Positions 1 to 11,900 of a stretch of 64,000 bases of DNA are shown here, one piece after another. A program made the position numbers and the translations under genes. The DNA is from Nocardia cyriacigeorgica (GTDB lineage: Bacteria; Actinomycetota; Actinomycetes; Mycobacteriales; Mycobacteriaceae), in assembly GCF_010858045.1 (NCBI RefSeq), contig NZ_JAAGVC010000029.1:1-64000 (forward strand). Reading direction: 5' to 3'. Positions within the stretch are counted from its first letter, which is position 1. Every line of letters starts with the position of its first letter. The notes beneath the pieces are model-generated. The model did no database searches. It was not told the origin of the DNA and worked only from the letters and a program-made list of their open reading frames with translations.

Positions 1-1
1 C

Positions 2-2940
2 GGTCCGGTCCAGAAGGTGCGCCCGGTCGCGGTCGTCGAGCTCGCCGCGGAGCCGGTGGCGGATATCGCCGCCGCGGTGCGGGAGACCGCGGGCATCGGA
101 TTCGATGTGGCCGAGCAGGTCCCGGTGCGGATCCGGCTGCTGCGCGCGGCCACCGACGATCACACGCTGGTGCTGGTGGTGCACCACATCGCCGCCGACG
201 GTGTGTCCATGGGCCCGCTCCTGCGCGATCTGATCATCGCCTACGCGGCCCGCCGCGAGGGACACGCACCGCAGTGGGCACCCTTGGCGGTGCAGTACGC
301 CGACTACGCGCTGTGGCAGCAGCAGATGCTCGGCGACGACGCCGATCCCGCATCGGTGGCCGCGCGGCAGCTCGAATTCTGGACCGCCGAACTGGCCGAT
401 CTGCCCGCGCAGCTCGATCTTCCGGCGGACCGTCCGCGTCCGGAGCAGGCCTCCTATCGGGGCGCGGTCCACGAATTCGGCATCGACGCCCGGCTGCGTG
501 CCGATATCGACCGCCTGGCCGCCGAGACTCGCTCCACCCCGTTCATGGTGCTGCACGCCGCGCTCGCCGCCCTGCTGGCCCGGCTGTCCGGCACCACCGA
601 TATCGCCATCGGCACCCCGGTCGCGGGCCGTGGTGCGGCCGAACTGGACGATCTGGTCGGCATGTTCGTCAACACCCTCGTGCTGCGCACCGATGTGCCC
701 GCCGGGCTTCCGTTCGCCGATCTGCTCGCCCATGCCCGCGACCGCGATCTGCGCGCCTTCGCCCACAGCGACGTCCCGTTCGAGCGTCTGGTCGAGGTGC
801 TGAACCCGGCCCGCTCCCAGGCCAGGCACCCGCTGTTCCAGGTGGCGCTGTTCATGCAGAACCTCGGCCCGCTCGCCCTGGAACTGCCGGGACTCACCGC
901 CGAAACGGTGGATTTCGGCGCCGAGTTCGCCAAGTTCGACCTGCAACTCACCATCTCGGATGCCGGCGACGGCTACCGTGCCGAATTCACCTATGCCACC
1001 GACTTGTTCGATGCGGCGACGGTCGGCGAGTTCGCCGTGAAGTTCCTGCGGCTGCTGGGTGCCGCACTCGCCGACCCGGCCACGCCGGTCGGGGATATCG
1101 AGCTGCTGGACGCCGGCGAACTGGACTACGTCACCGCGAGCTGGAATGCCAGCGGCCACAAGGTGGCCGACCGTTTCCTGCACGAGGGTTTCGACAACCA
1201 GGTGCGCCGCAGCCCGAACGCCCTCGCCCTGGTGGCCGAGGATCCGGTGCCGGTCGAGCTGACCTACGCGCAGCTGTCCGAGCGGGTCAACCGCCTGGCC
1301 CGCTTCCTGATCGGTACCGGCGTGGGCCCGGAATCGCTGGTGGTGCTGGCGATGCCGCGTTCGGTGGAGCTGGTGGTGGCCATGTACGCGGTGGCGCGGG
1401 CCGGCGGCGCGTACGTGCCGGTGGACCCGGCGCATCCGGTCGAACGGATCGGCCACATCCTCGACACCGCACGGCCGCACTGTGTACTGAGCACGCGGGC
1501 GGCGGGTTTCGCGGCGGCGACGGAAGCGCCGGTGCACCTGTTGGACGCGCTGGACCTGTCCGAGGTGCCCTCGCGCGCCATCGCCGAGAGCGAGCGCCGA
1601 ACCCCGTTGCGCCCCGATCATCCGGCGTACGTGATCTTCACCTCCGGCTCGACCGGCAAGCCCAAGGGCGTGGCGGTGCCGCATCGCGCCATCGCCAACC
1701 AGCTGGCCTGGATGGAGCACGAGTACCGCCCGCGCACCGGCGATGTGTATCTGCAGAAGACCGCGACCACCTTCGACGTGTCGCTGTGGGGCTATTTCCT
1801 GCCGCTGCGCACCGGCGCGACCCTGCTGCTCGCCGCGCCCGACGGGCATCGCGACCCCCGCTACATCGCCGAGACGATCGCGCGCCACGGTGTCACCCTG
1901 ACCGACTTCGTGCCGTCCATGCTGACGGTGTTCGCCGCCCACGCCCGCCGCGAGGAGCTGGACTCGCTGCGCGATGTCTTCGTCATCGGCGAGGCGCTGC
2001 CGCCGGAGACCGTGACGGCGTTCCACGCGGTGAGCGACGCCGGACTGCACAACCTCTACGGCCCGACCGAGGCCGCGGTCTCGATCACCTACCGTGAGGT
2101 CACCGCGGCCGATGCGCCGCTGGTGCCGATCGGTGAACCGGAATGGAATTCGCAGGTTTACGTGCTGGATTCGCGGCTGCGTCCGGTTCCGATCGGGGTG
2201 CCGGGCGAGCTGTACCTGGCCGGCGAGCAGCTGGCGCGCGGCTACCACGGCCGCGTCGACCTCACCGCGGACCGGTTCGTGGCCAATCCGTTCGAGTTCG
2301 ACGGTGCGCGGATGTATCGCACCGGCGATCTGGTGCGCTGGACCGCCGACGGCGAACTGGTGTATCTGGGCCGCGCCGACTTCCAGGTGAAGTTCCGTGG
2401 ACAACGGATCGAACTGGCCGAGATCGAGAGCGCGTTGCTGGCCGATCCGCGGGTGAGTCAGGCGGCGGCGCGGTTGGTCAGCGGCGCGGAGGGGGATTTC
2501 CTCGCCGGTTACGTCATCGCGGCGGTGGGCGCGGACCTGGACGTCGCCGAGCTGAAAGATTCGCTGTTCCAGCGGCTTCCCGCGTACATGGTGCCGACCG
2601 CGGTGGTCGAGTTGACGGAGTTCCCGCTCAATACCAGCGGCAAGCTCGATCGTAAGGCGCTGCCGGTGCCGACCTTGCGGACGGTGCGTTTCCGCGCGCC
2701 CGTCGACGCCGATCAGCGGCTGGTCGCCGAGGTGTTCGCCGAGGTCCTGCGGGTGGAACGGGTCGGCCTGGACGACGATTTCTTCGCCCTCGGCGGCAGC
2801 TCGCTCGACGCCACCCGGGTCACCGCGCGTGCCGGTGCGGTGGCCGGTGTGCGGATCCCGGTGCGCGCGCTGTTCGACGCCCCGACCGTCGCGGGCTTCG
2901 CGGCCGCCGTCGCGGAACTGCGCGCCGGAGCACACCCGCG
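2..2940 (+). other. NRPS module 1 in window: C(partial)-A-PCP, pocket D-V-W-D-F-I-L-V-S-K
   Basis: The condensation domain starts before the window but keeps its HHIAADG motif at 182. The ten pocket residues were read by aligning to the GrsA/EntF landmarks: FDVSLW gives D235, V236 and W239; the residue before FVPSM is D278; F299 and I301 come from DVFVIGE; L322 precedes YGPTE; V330 and S331 follow it; K517 comes from GKLDRK. The string matches no substrate code I know. Ile at 301 with Asp at 278 is unusual. The PCP signature is GGSSL rather than GGNSL. The same pocket recurs in module 5. Confidence 0.8.
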
Positions 2941-5900
2941 CCCCGCGCTGACCCGCCGCGAACGTCCCGAGCGCATTCCGCTCGCGCCCGCCCAGCAACG
3001 GCTGTGGTTCCTCAACCGCCTGGAAGCCCAGGGCTCGGCGGCTACCGGCGTCTACAACCTGCCGGTGGTCTTGCGGTTGACCGGAACTCTTGATCCGCGA
3101 GCCATGCGGCAGGCTGTGCTCGACGTGCTGACCAGGCACGAATCACTGCGCACGCTCTACCCGGAGAGCGAGTCCGGGCCCTATCAGTCGATTCTGCCCG
3201 CGGCGGCGATCGGCCTCGACGTGCCTCCGGTTGCGGTGCGCTCCCGCGATATCGCGGCGACGGTGGCCGCCATCGCGCGCGGCGGATTCGACGTGACCAC
3301 CGAACTGCCGGCGCGGGTCGCGCTGCTGGCCGTCGACGGCACCGACGAACACCTGCTGGTGTTCGTGGTCCACCACATCGCCGCCGACGCACTGTCGCTG
3401 ACGCCGCTGGTGACCGATCTGATCGCCTCCTATACGGCACGGGTCGCCGGCACCGCACCCGAACTGCCCGAACTTCCGGTGCAGTACGCCGACTACAGCC
3501 TGTGGCAGCGCGAGCTGCTCGGTGCCGCCGACCAGCCCGGCGATCCGGCCCATCAGCAACTCCGGTTCTGGCATGCGGTGCTCGACGGGCTGCCCGCCGA
3601 TCTGTCGCTGCCCACCGACCGGCCGCGTCCGCCACAGCCGACACAGCGCGGTGCCGTCGTCGAGTTCGCCGTCACCGCAGCAATTTCCGAGGGGCTGCGC
3701 GCCCTCGCGCGTCGGGCGAGCGCCTCCCTGTTCATGGTCGTGCACGCGGCGTTCGCGGCGACGCTCGCGCGGCTGAGCGCCACCACCGACGTCGTCGTCG
3801 GGACCCCGGTGGGCGGGCGCGGCGCACGTGAGCTGGACGCGCTGATCGGCATGTTCGTCAATACCGTCGTGCTGCGCAGCGAGGTGCGGCCCGAGGCCAC
3901 CTTCACCGAACTGCTCGACGCGGTGCGCGCCACCGACCTCGCGGCCTTCGCCCATGGCGAGCTGCCGTTCGAGCAGCTGGTCGACAGCATGGATGTCGAC
4001 CGGAGCAGCGGCGCGCATCCGCTGTTCCAGGTGATGCTGAGTTTCGGTGAGCAGCGCGCTGCGGCCGAGGCGATCGAGTTGCCCGGGCTGCGGGTGCAGC
4101 CGGTGGACATCCCCGACGAGACCGTCAAGTTCGATCTGCATCTGGTGGTCACCGACACCGGTGACGCCGCCCTGACGGGCAACCTGCGCTACGCCACCGA
4201 TCTGTTCGACGCCACCACCATCGAATCGCTGACCGTGCGTTTCCTGCGCGTACTCACGGCCGTCAGCCAGGATCCCGAGGTCCGGGTGGGCGATATCGAG
4301 CTGCTCGACCCGGCCGAGCGCACGCGGATCCTCACAGCCTGGAACGACACCGTCCACCCGGTCCCCGCCGGGACCCTCGCGGACCTGTTCGCCGAGCAGG
4401 CCGCCCGCACCCCGGACGCTCCTGCGATCACCTTCGACGGGGAAATCGCCGAGCGTACTTCCTCCGGCCAGAACACGGCCTCCGGTCGGCCGGAGCCGGC
4501 ACCCGTCGGGCAACCGTCGGCGAGCTCGTTGGACGACCAGGTGCGCGCCGAGGAAGAGCACTCGGCCCGCAGCGCGCACCGGTTCGGGTCGGCAGCCGGC
4601 GACACCCTCTCCTACGGCGAGTTCGCCGCGCGGGTCAACCGGCTCGCCCGGTATCTGATCGCGCACGGCGTCGGCCCGGAAATGCGGGTCGCGCTGGAGA
4701 TGCGCCGGTCGATCGACCTCGTGGTCGGTATGTACGCGGTGACCGTGGCCGGCGGCGCCTATGTGCCGCTCGATCCGGATCATCCGGTGGAGCGCACCGC
4801 GCACATCCTCGAAACCGCCGCACCGCTGTGCGTGCTCACCTCCGATATGGATGCGGAACTCCCGGTCGAGGCGATCCGCATCGATCGCCTCGACCTCGCG
4901 CCGTACTCGTCGGCTCCGGTGACCGACGCCGACCGTCGCGCTCCGCTGCGCGCCTCGAACACCGCGTATGTGCTGTTCACCTCCGGTTCCACCGGCCGCC
5001 CCAAGGGGGTGGCGATGAGCCACGGCGCCATTGTGAACCGGCTGCGCTGGATGCAGTCGGCGTACGTGGCGATCGACTCCACCGACGCGTTGCTGCAGAA
5101 GACGCCCGCGACCTTCGACGTCTCGGTGCCGGAGTTCTTCTGGCCCTTGCAGGTCGGGGCCCGGATGGTGCTCGCCAAGCCCGACGGCCACCGCGACCCG
5201 GCCTATCTGGCCGACCTGATGCGCCGCGAATCCATCACCGTCGCGCATTTCGTGCCGTCCATGCTGGCCGCCTTCCTCGCCGAAGAGCCGGTAGACGTCC
5301 CGGCGCTGCGGCACATCTTCTGTTCCGGGGAAACCCTGCCCGCCGCCATCGCGCATCGCGCCCGCGCGCTGACCGGCGCCCGCGTGCACAACATGTACGG
5401 CCCCACCGAAACGGCCGTGGAGATCACCGCGCACGAGGTGACCGATGCCGACGACACCGTGCTGCCCATCGGCGGGCCGGTGTGGAACAGCCAGGCTTAC
5501 GTCCTCGACAGCCGGCTGCGCCCGGTCCCCGCGGGAGTGCCCGGTGAGCTGTACCTCGCCGGTGCCCAGCTCGCGCACGGCTATCTGGGCCGCCCCGACC
5601 TGACCGGCGACCGTTTCGTCGCCAATCCCTTCGGCGCTCCAGGCTCCCGCATGTACCGCACCGGCGATCTGATGTCGTGGACCGCGGACGGTGAATTGAA
5701 CTTCCTCGGCCGCACCGACTTCCAGGTGAAGGTGCGCGGCCTGCGCATCGAGCTGGGCGAGGTCGAGGCCGCGCTGCTGGCATTGCCTGCGGTGGCCCAG
5801 GCGGTTGTCCTGGTGCGCGACGATCACGGGTCCGGTGCCCAGCTGGTCGCGTACCTGGTGCCCGAGGCCGCCGCGGACACCGTTACCGCGCCCAGCACCG

Positions 5901-8900
5901 ATATCGAGTCCATCCGCGCCCAACTGGCCCGGGTGCTCCCCGCCTACATGATCCCCACCGGTTTCGTCGTGCTCGACGCGTTCCCCGTGAACGCCTCCGG
6001 CAAGCTGGACCGCAAGGCGCTTCCCGCTCCGGTCGCGGCACTGGTCGAGTTCATCGCTCCCGAGGGCGCCGCGGAAACCCTGGTGGCCGAGCTCTTCACC
6101 GCGCTGCTCGGCGCACCGCGGGTGGGTGCAGGCGACGACTTCTTCGGCTCGGGCGGCAACTCGCTCATCGCCACTCAGCTGGCCTCGCGCCTGAGCAAGG
6201 CCACCGGCAGGCAGGTGCCGGTGCGCGCGATATTCGACGCCCCGACCGTCCGCGAGCTGGCCCGCCTGATCGAGGCGGACGCGCCGGCCATCGCGCCGGA
6301 CCTCCCGCCGCTGACGGCTCAGGACCGCACCGCGCCCATCCCGCTGTCCATCGCCCAGCAGCGCATGTGGTTCCTCAACCGCTTCGATGCCGCGAGCGCG
6401 GGCTACAACATTCCCTTCGCACTGCGGCTCACCGGCCCGCTCGATGTGGCGGCCCTGAACGCGGCCATCGAGGACCTCATCGCCCGCCACGAGACGCTGC
6501 GGACGCTCTACCCCGAACACGATGGCACCGCCTCGCAACTGGTGCTGCCCGCCGCTGCCCGGGCGCTGACGCTCGAGCCGCGCACGGTCACCGTTGCCGA
6601 GGTGCCGCACCTGGTGGCCACGGCCGCCGGGACAGGTTTCGACGTGACCAGCGAGGTGCCGCTGCGCATCGAGCTGCTGCGGCTGACCGGGCCGACGGAA
6701 CCCGTCGACGACAGCGAGACCCATGTGCTGCTGTTCGTCATCCATCACATCGCCGCGGACGGCTGGTCCTTCGCCCCGCTCACCCGTGACCTGGCGCTCG
6801 CCTACCTCGCGCGGTCCTCCGGCACCACACCCGAATTCGCGCCGCTCCCACTCCAGTACGCCGATTTCGCGCTCTGGCAGCGCGCTGCCCTCGGCCGTCC
6901 GGACGATCCGAATTCCATGCTGTCCCAGCAGCTCACGTACTGGATCGAACGCCTCGCCGACCTGCCCGACGTGATCACGCTGCCCGCGGACCGCCCACGT
7001 CCCGCGGTCGCGTCCCATCGCGGCGCCGCGCTCACCGCACGTCTCGACGCCGAACTGCACCGCCGCGTCCAGAATTTCGCCACCGACCATCGCGCCACCC
7101 CGTTCATGGTGTTGCATGCCGCGTTGGCCACCCTGCTGTCGCGGCTGGCCGGCACCGATGACGTCGTGATCGGCACGCCGGTGGCCGGTCGCGGTGATCA
7201 GGCCCTCGATGATCTGGTCGGCATGTTCGTCAACACACTGGTGCTGCGCACCCGGGTGCGCCCGGACGTCACCGCCGCCGAGCTGCTCGCGCAGGTCAGG
7301 GCCGTCGATGTGGCCGCGTTCGAGCACGCCCACGTTCCGTTCGAGCAGTTGGTCGACGCCCTGAACCCGGTGCGTTCCCAGGCCCACGCCCCGCTCTATC
7401 AGGTGGCGCTGACCCTCCAGAATCAGGCCGCACCGGACCTGCGCCTGGACCGGCTCGCCATCAGCGCCCTCGACGTGGACGCCGCGCCGATTCAGCTCGA
7501 TCTGGACTGGACGCTGACCGACCGCTATGCCGCCGACGGCGCCCCAGACGGCATCGACGTGCACCTGCACTACGCGCTCGACCTGTTCGACGCCGACACC
7601 GCCGCCCGCTTCCTGGCGGGCTTCGAGCAGGTGCTGCGTGCCCTGGTCGACACTCCGGACGCACGCGTCGGCGATCTCGATCTGCTGTCGCCTGCCGAAC
7701 GCGACCTGCTGCTGGCCGAAGGCAATGCCACCGATCAGGTGCTGCCCGCGGAAACCCTGGACGACCTGTTCGCCGCCCGGGTCGCCGCTACCCCGGATGC
7801 CGTGGCGATCCGTTTCGAGGGTGTGGCCCTGACCTATGCCGCGCTGGGTTCGCGGGTGAACCGCTTGGCCCGCAGGCTCATCGCCGAGGGCGCGGGCCCG
7901 GAGACGATCGTCGGCCTCGGCGCGCTCCGCTCGATCGACATGCTGGTGGCGATGTACGCGATCGTCCGGTCGGGCGCGGCCTATGTCCCGATCGATCCCG
8001 ATCATCCGGCCGAGCGGATCGCGCAGGTCATCGCCGGAGCGGCGCCGCTGCTCGTGGTGCGGGCCGGTGGTGCCCGGCTCCCGGAACTCACTGTGCCCGT
8101 GCTGGATTACCCGACGCTGGATCTGTCCGAGGTCGATGACGCGCCGGTCACCGATGCCGACCGCAGGCATCCGCTGCGCCCGGACAACGCCGCCTACGTG
8201 CTGTTCACCTCCGGCTCCACCGGCCGCCCCAAGGGCGTGTCGATCTCCCATCGGGCGATCACCAACCAGCTGCGCTGGCTGGAATCCCGGTACGAGATCA
8301 CCGGACGCGACCGCCTGTTGCAGCGCGCCCCGCTGACCTTCGACGTCTCGGTATGGGAATGCTTCCTGCCGGTCGTGGTCGGCGCGCCACTGATCGTCGC
8401 CCGTCCGAGCGGCCATCTCGACCTGGACTACCTGTCCGGCCTGCTGCGTGCGCACCGCATCACCTTCGCCGAGTTCGTGCCGTCGGTGCTGGCGGCGCTC
8501 ATCGGTGAAGGCATGGGCGATGCGCTCGCCTCGCTGCGGCACCTGCACTGCGGTGGTGAGGCCCTCACCCCGGATCTGCTGGCCGCGCTGCGCGCCGATG
8601 TCCCCGGCGCGGTGCACAACTCCTACGGACCCACCGAGGCCGCGATCTCGGCGGTGTTCCACGAATTCACCGATCCGGACTCCGAATCGGACCGGGACGT
8701 GGCGATCGGGCGGCCCTGCTGGAACACCCGCGCCTACGTGCTCGACTCGCGGCTGCGCCCGGTACCGATCGGCGTCACCGGTGAGCTGTATCTCGCGGGG
8801 GAACAGCTGGCACGCGGATATCAGGGCCGGGCCGCGCTCACCGCGGAACGCTTCGTCGCCGACCCCTTCGGCGCGCCGGGACGGCTGATGTACCGCACCG

Positions 8901-11900
8901 GCGATCTGGTGCGCTGGAACCGGAACGGCGATCTGGTGTACCTGGGCCGCAATGATTTCCAGGTGAAGCTGCGTGGTCAGCGCATCGAGCTGGGGGAGAT
9001 CGAGGCGGCGCTCACCGCGATCGCCGGGGTGCGGAACGCGGCGGTGGTCGCGGCCCGCGATGCGTCGGGGCAGGACTGCCTCGTCGGCTACGTCAGCGGT
9101 GACGCGCTGTCGGCCGAGGTGGTGCTGGACGAGGTGCGCGGCCGGCTGCCCGCCTACATGGTGCCCGCGCATCTGATGGTGCTCGAACAGATGCCGCTCA
9201 CCACCGCGGGCAAACTCGACCGCAAGGCGCTGCCCGCCGTCGAGGTCGCCGCCGCCGGTCCGGCCTACCGAGCCCCGCGCGAAGGTGCCGAAGCGGTGCT
9301 GGCCGCGCTCATCGCCGATCTGATCGGCGCCACCACCCCGGTCGGCGCCGATGACGACTTCTTCGCCCGTGGCGGCAATTCCCTGCTGGCCATGCGGCTG
9401 GTGGCCCGAGCCAATGCGGCGCTGGGTTCGGCGCTGACGGTGCGCGAGGTGTTCGAGGCGCCGACCGTCGCAGGCCTCGCGGCGCGCGTCACCACGGAGT
9501 CGGCGGCGCGTCCGGAACTCGTGGCCGGCCTGCGGCCGGACCGGATTCCGTTGTCGCTGGCACAGACCCGGATGTGGCTGCTCAACCGGATCGACCCGGA
9601 GTCGGCGGTCTACAACATCCCGATCACCATCCGGTTGACCGGTGCGCTGAACGTGCCCGCCCTGGAGAAGGCACTGCGGGACGTGGTGGCTCGGCACGAA
9701 TCGCTGCGCACGATCTTCCCCGCCGACGCCGAGGGGCCCACCCAGGTGGTGCTCGACCGCGTTCCCGCCGGCGAACTGAGCCTGCGCCCCGTCGAGGTGT
9801 CCGAGGCGGACCTGAGGGATGCGGTGCTGGCCGCCGTCTCCGGTGGGTTCGATCTGCGCACCCGTATCCCGGTCCGCGCGGCGCTGCTGCGCGCCGCCCC
9901 CGACGATCATGTGCTCGCGGTCGTGGTCCACCACATCGCCGCCGACGGCGTCTCGACCGCGCCGCTGGCCCGCGACCTGATGACGGCCTACACCGCCCGC
10001 ACGGCGGGCGCCGAGCCCGGCTGGTCGCCGCTACCGCTCCAGTACGCCGATTTCACGCTCTGGCAGCACGCCGCGCTCGGTTCGGCCGACGATCCGGATT
10101 CGGTGCTGGCCGCCCAGATCGCGCATTGGCGGCAGGAACTCGCGGGTCTCGCGCCCGTGCTGGAACTGCCCACCGACCGGCCGAGGCCGGCCGTGGCCTC
10201 GGGGCGCGGCGCGGCGGTGGAGTTCGTCATCGGAGCCGAGCTGGCTGCACGGGTCGCCGAACTCGCTACGTCCCACGGTGTTTCAACGTTCATGGTGGTG
10301 CACGCCGCCTACGCGGCTCTGCTGGGCCGGTTGGCAGGCGTGGACGATATCGCCATCGGCACCCCGGTCGCGGGGCGGGCCGAGGAAGCGTTGGACGATC
10401 TGGTCGGCATGTTCGTCAACACGCTGGTGCTGCGCACCCGGGTCGATGCCGACAGGTCGTTCGCCGATCTGCTCGCCGAGGTCCGCGCGGCCGATGTGCG
10501 TGCCTTCGCCCATGGCGAGCTGCCCTTCGAGCGGCTCGTGGAGGAGCTCGATCCGGTGCGCTCGCAGGCACATTCGCCGATCGTGCAGACGCTGCTCACC
10601 TTCGAGCACCGCGAGGACACCGTGCTGCGGCTGCCCGGGCTCGAGGTCGCCGCGTATCCCATCGACAACCGGGTCGCGCAGTTCGATCTGGCGCTGGAAC
10701 TGAGCGAACAGGCCGACGCCTGCGCCACCGTCCTGCGTGGTGTGCTGCGCTATGCCACCGACCTGTTCGACCGGTCCACCGCGCGGTCGGTGGCCGAGCG
10801 GTTCGTGCGGCTGCTGGAGGCCGTCGTCGCGGCGCCGGAGCTGCCGGTGGGTGATATCGACCTGCTCGGTGAGGCCGAACGCCGCGCGCTGGAACACTGG
10901 AACGACACCGCGCACCCGGTCGACCCGGCGGCGACGCTGGTCTCGATGTTCGAGGCGCAGGTCGCCCGAACCCCCGACGCGACCGCGGTGACCTTCGAGA
11001 CGGCGGGCATGTCGCGCGGCCGTATCAGCTACGCCGAGTTCGCGGACCGGGTGCACCGCGTGGCGCGCTGGCTCGTGGATCAGGGCGTCGGCTCGGAATC
11101 GGTGGTCGCGCTCGGTATGCGCCGGTCGCTGGATCTGGTGACGGCCATGTACGCCGTCACCGCCGCGGGCGCGGCCTACCTGCCGCTGGACCCGGACCAT
11201 CCGGCCGAACGCACCGAGTACGTGCTCACCACCGCCCGCCCGGTATTCGTGCTCACCTCCGGTCTCGATCTCGACGCCGGCGTCACCCGTCAGGTGCGGA
11301 TCGACCGGCTCGATCTGTCCGGCTACGCCACGCACCCATTGACCGCCGCCGACCGCATCGGCACGCTCACCTCCGGTTCCACCGCCTACATCATCTTCAC
11401 CTCCGGCTCCACCGGCCGTCCCAAGGGCGTCGCGGTGCCGCATCGCGCCATCGTCAACCGGCTGGTGTGGATGCAGGAGCAGTACGCGCTGACCGCCGCC
11501 GACACGGTGGTGCAGAAGACCCCGGCCACCTTCGATGTGTCGGTGTGGGAGTTCTTCTGGCCGCTCCAGGCCGGCGCTCGGCTGGCGCTCGCCCGGCCCG
11601 ACGGGCACCGCGACCCGGCCTACCTGGACCGCCTGATCCGCGAGGAGCAGGTCACCGTCGCCCACTTCGTGCCGTCGATGCTCGCGATGTTCCTGGACGC
11701 TCGGGCAGCCGACGATGGGCGTTGCGGCGGCCAGGGCGCGGGCCAGACCCTGCGCCTGCTGTTCGCCTCCGGCGAAGCTCTGCCCGCCGCCACCGCGCAA
11801 CGCGCCCGCGACCTGACCGGCGCGGCCGTGCACAACCTCTACGGCCCGACCGAGGCCGCGGTCGACGTCACGTTCCACGAGGTCTCCGATGACGACCAGA

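Noticed and set aside
17-19. GTG at 17 as the true start of the NRPS
   Set aside because: The frame is open upstream to base 2 and the sequence is inside a condensation domain, so the gene starts outside the window.
3143-9934. 2263-codon open frame on the minus strand
   Set aside because: It is a shadow of the GC-rich NRPS gene; its sequence is Gln/His/Arg/Gly-rich without any domain, and the plus-strand NRPS is unambiguous.
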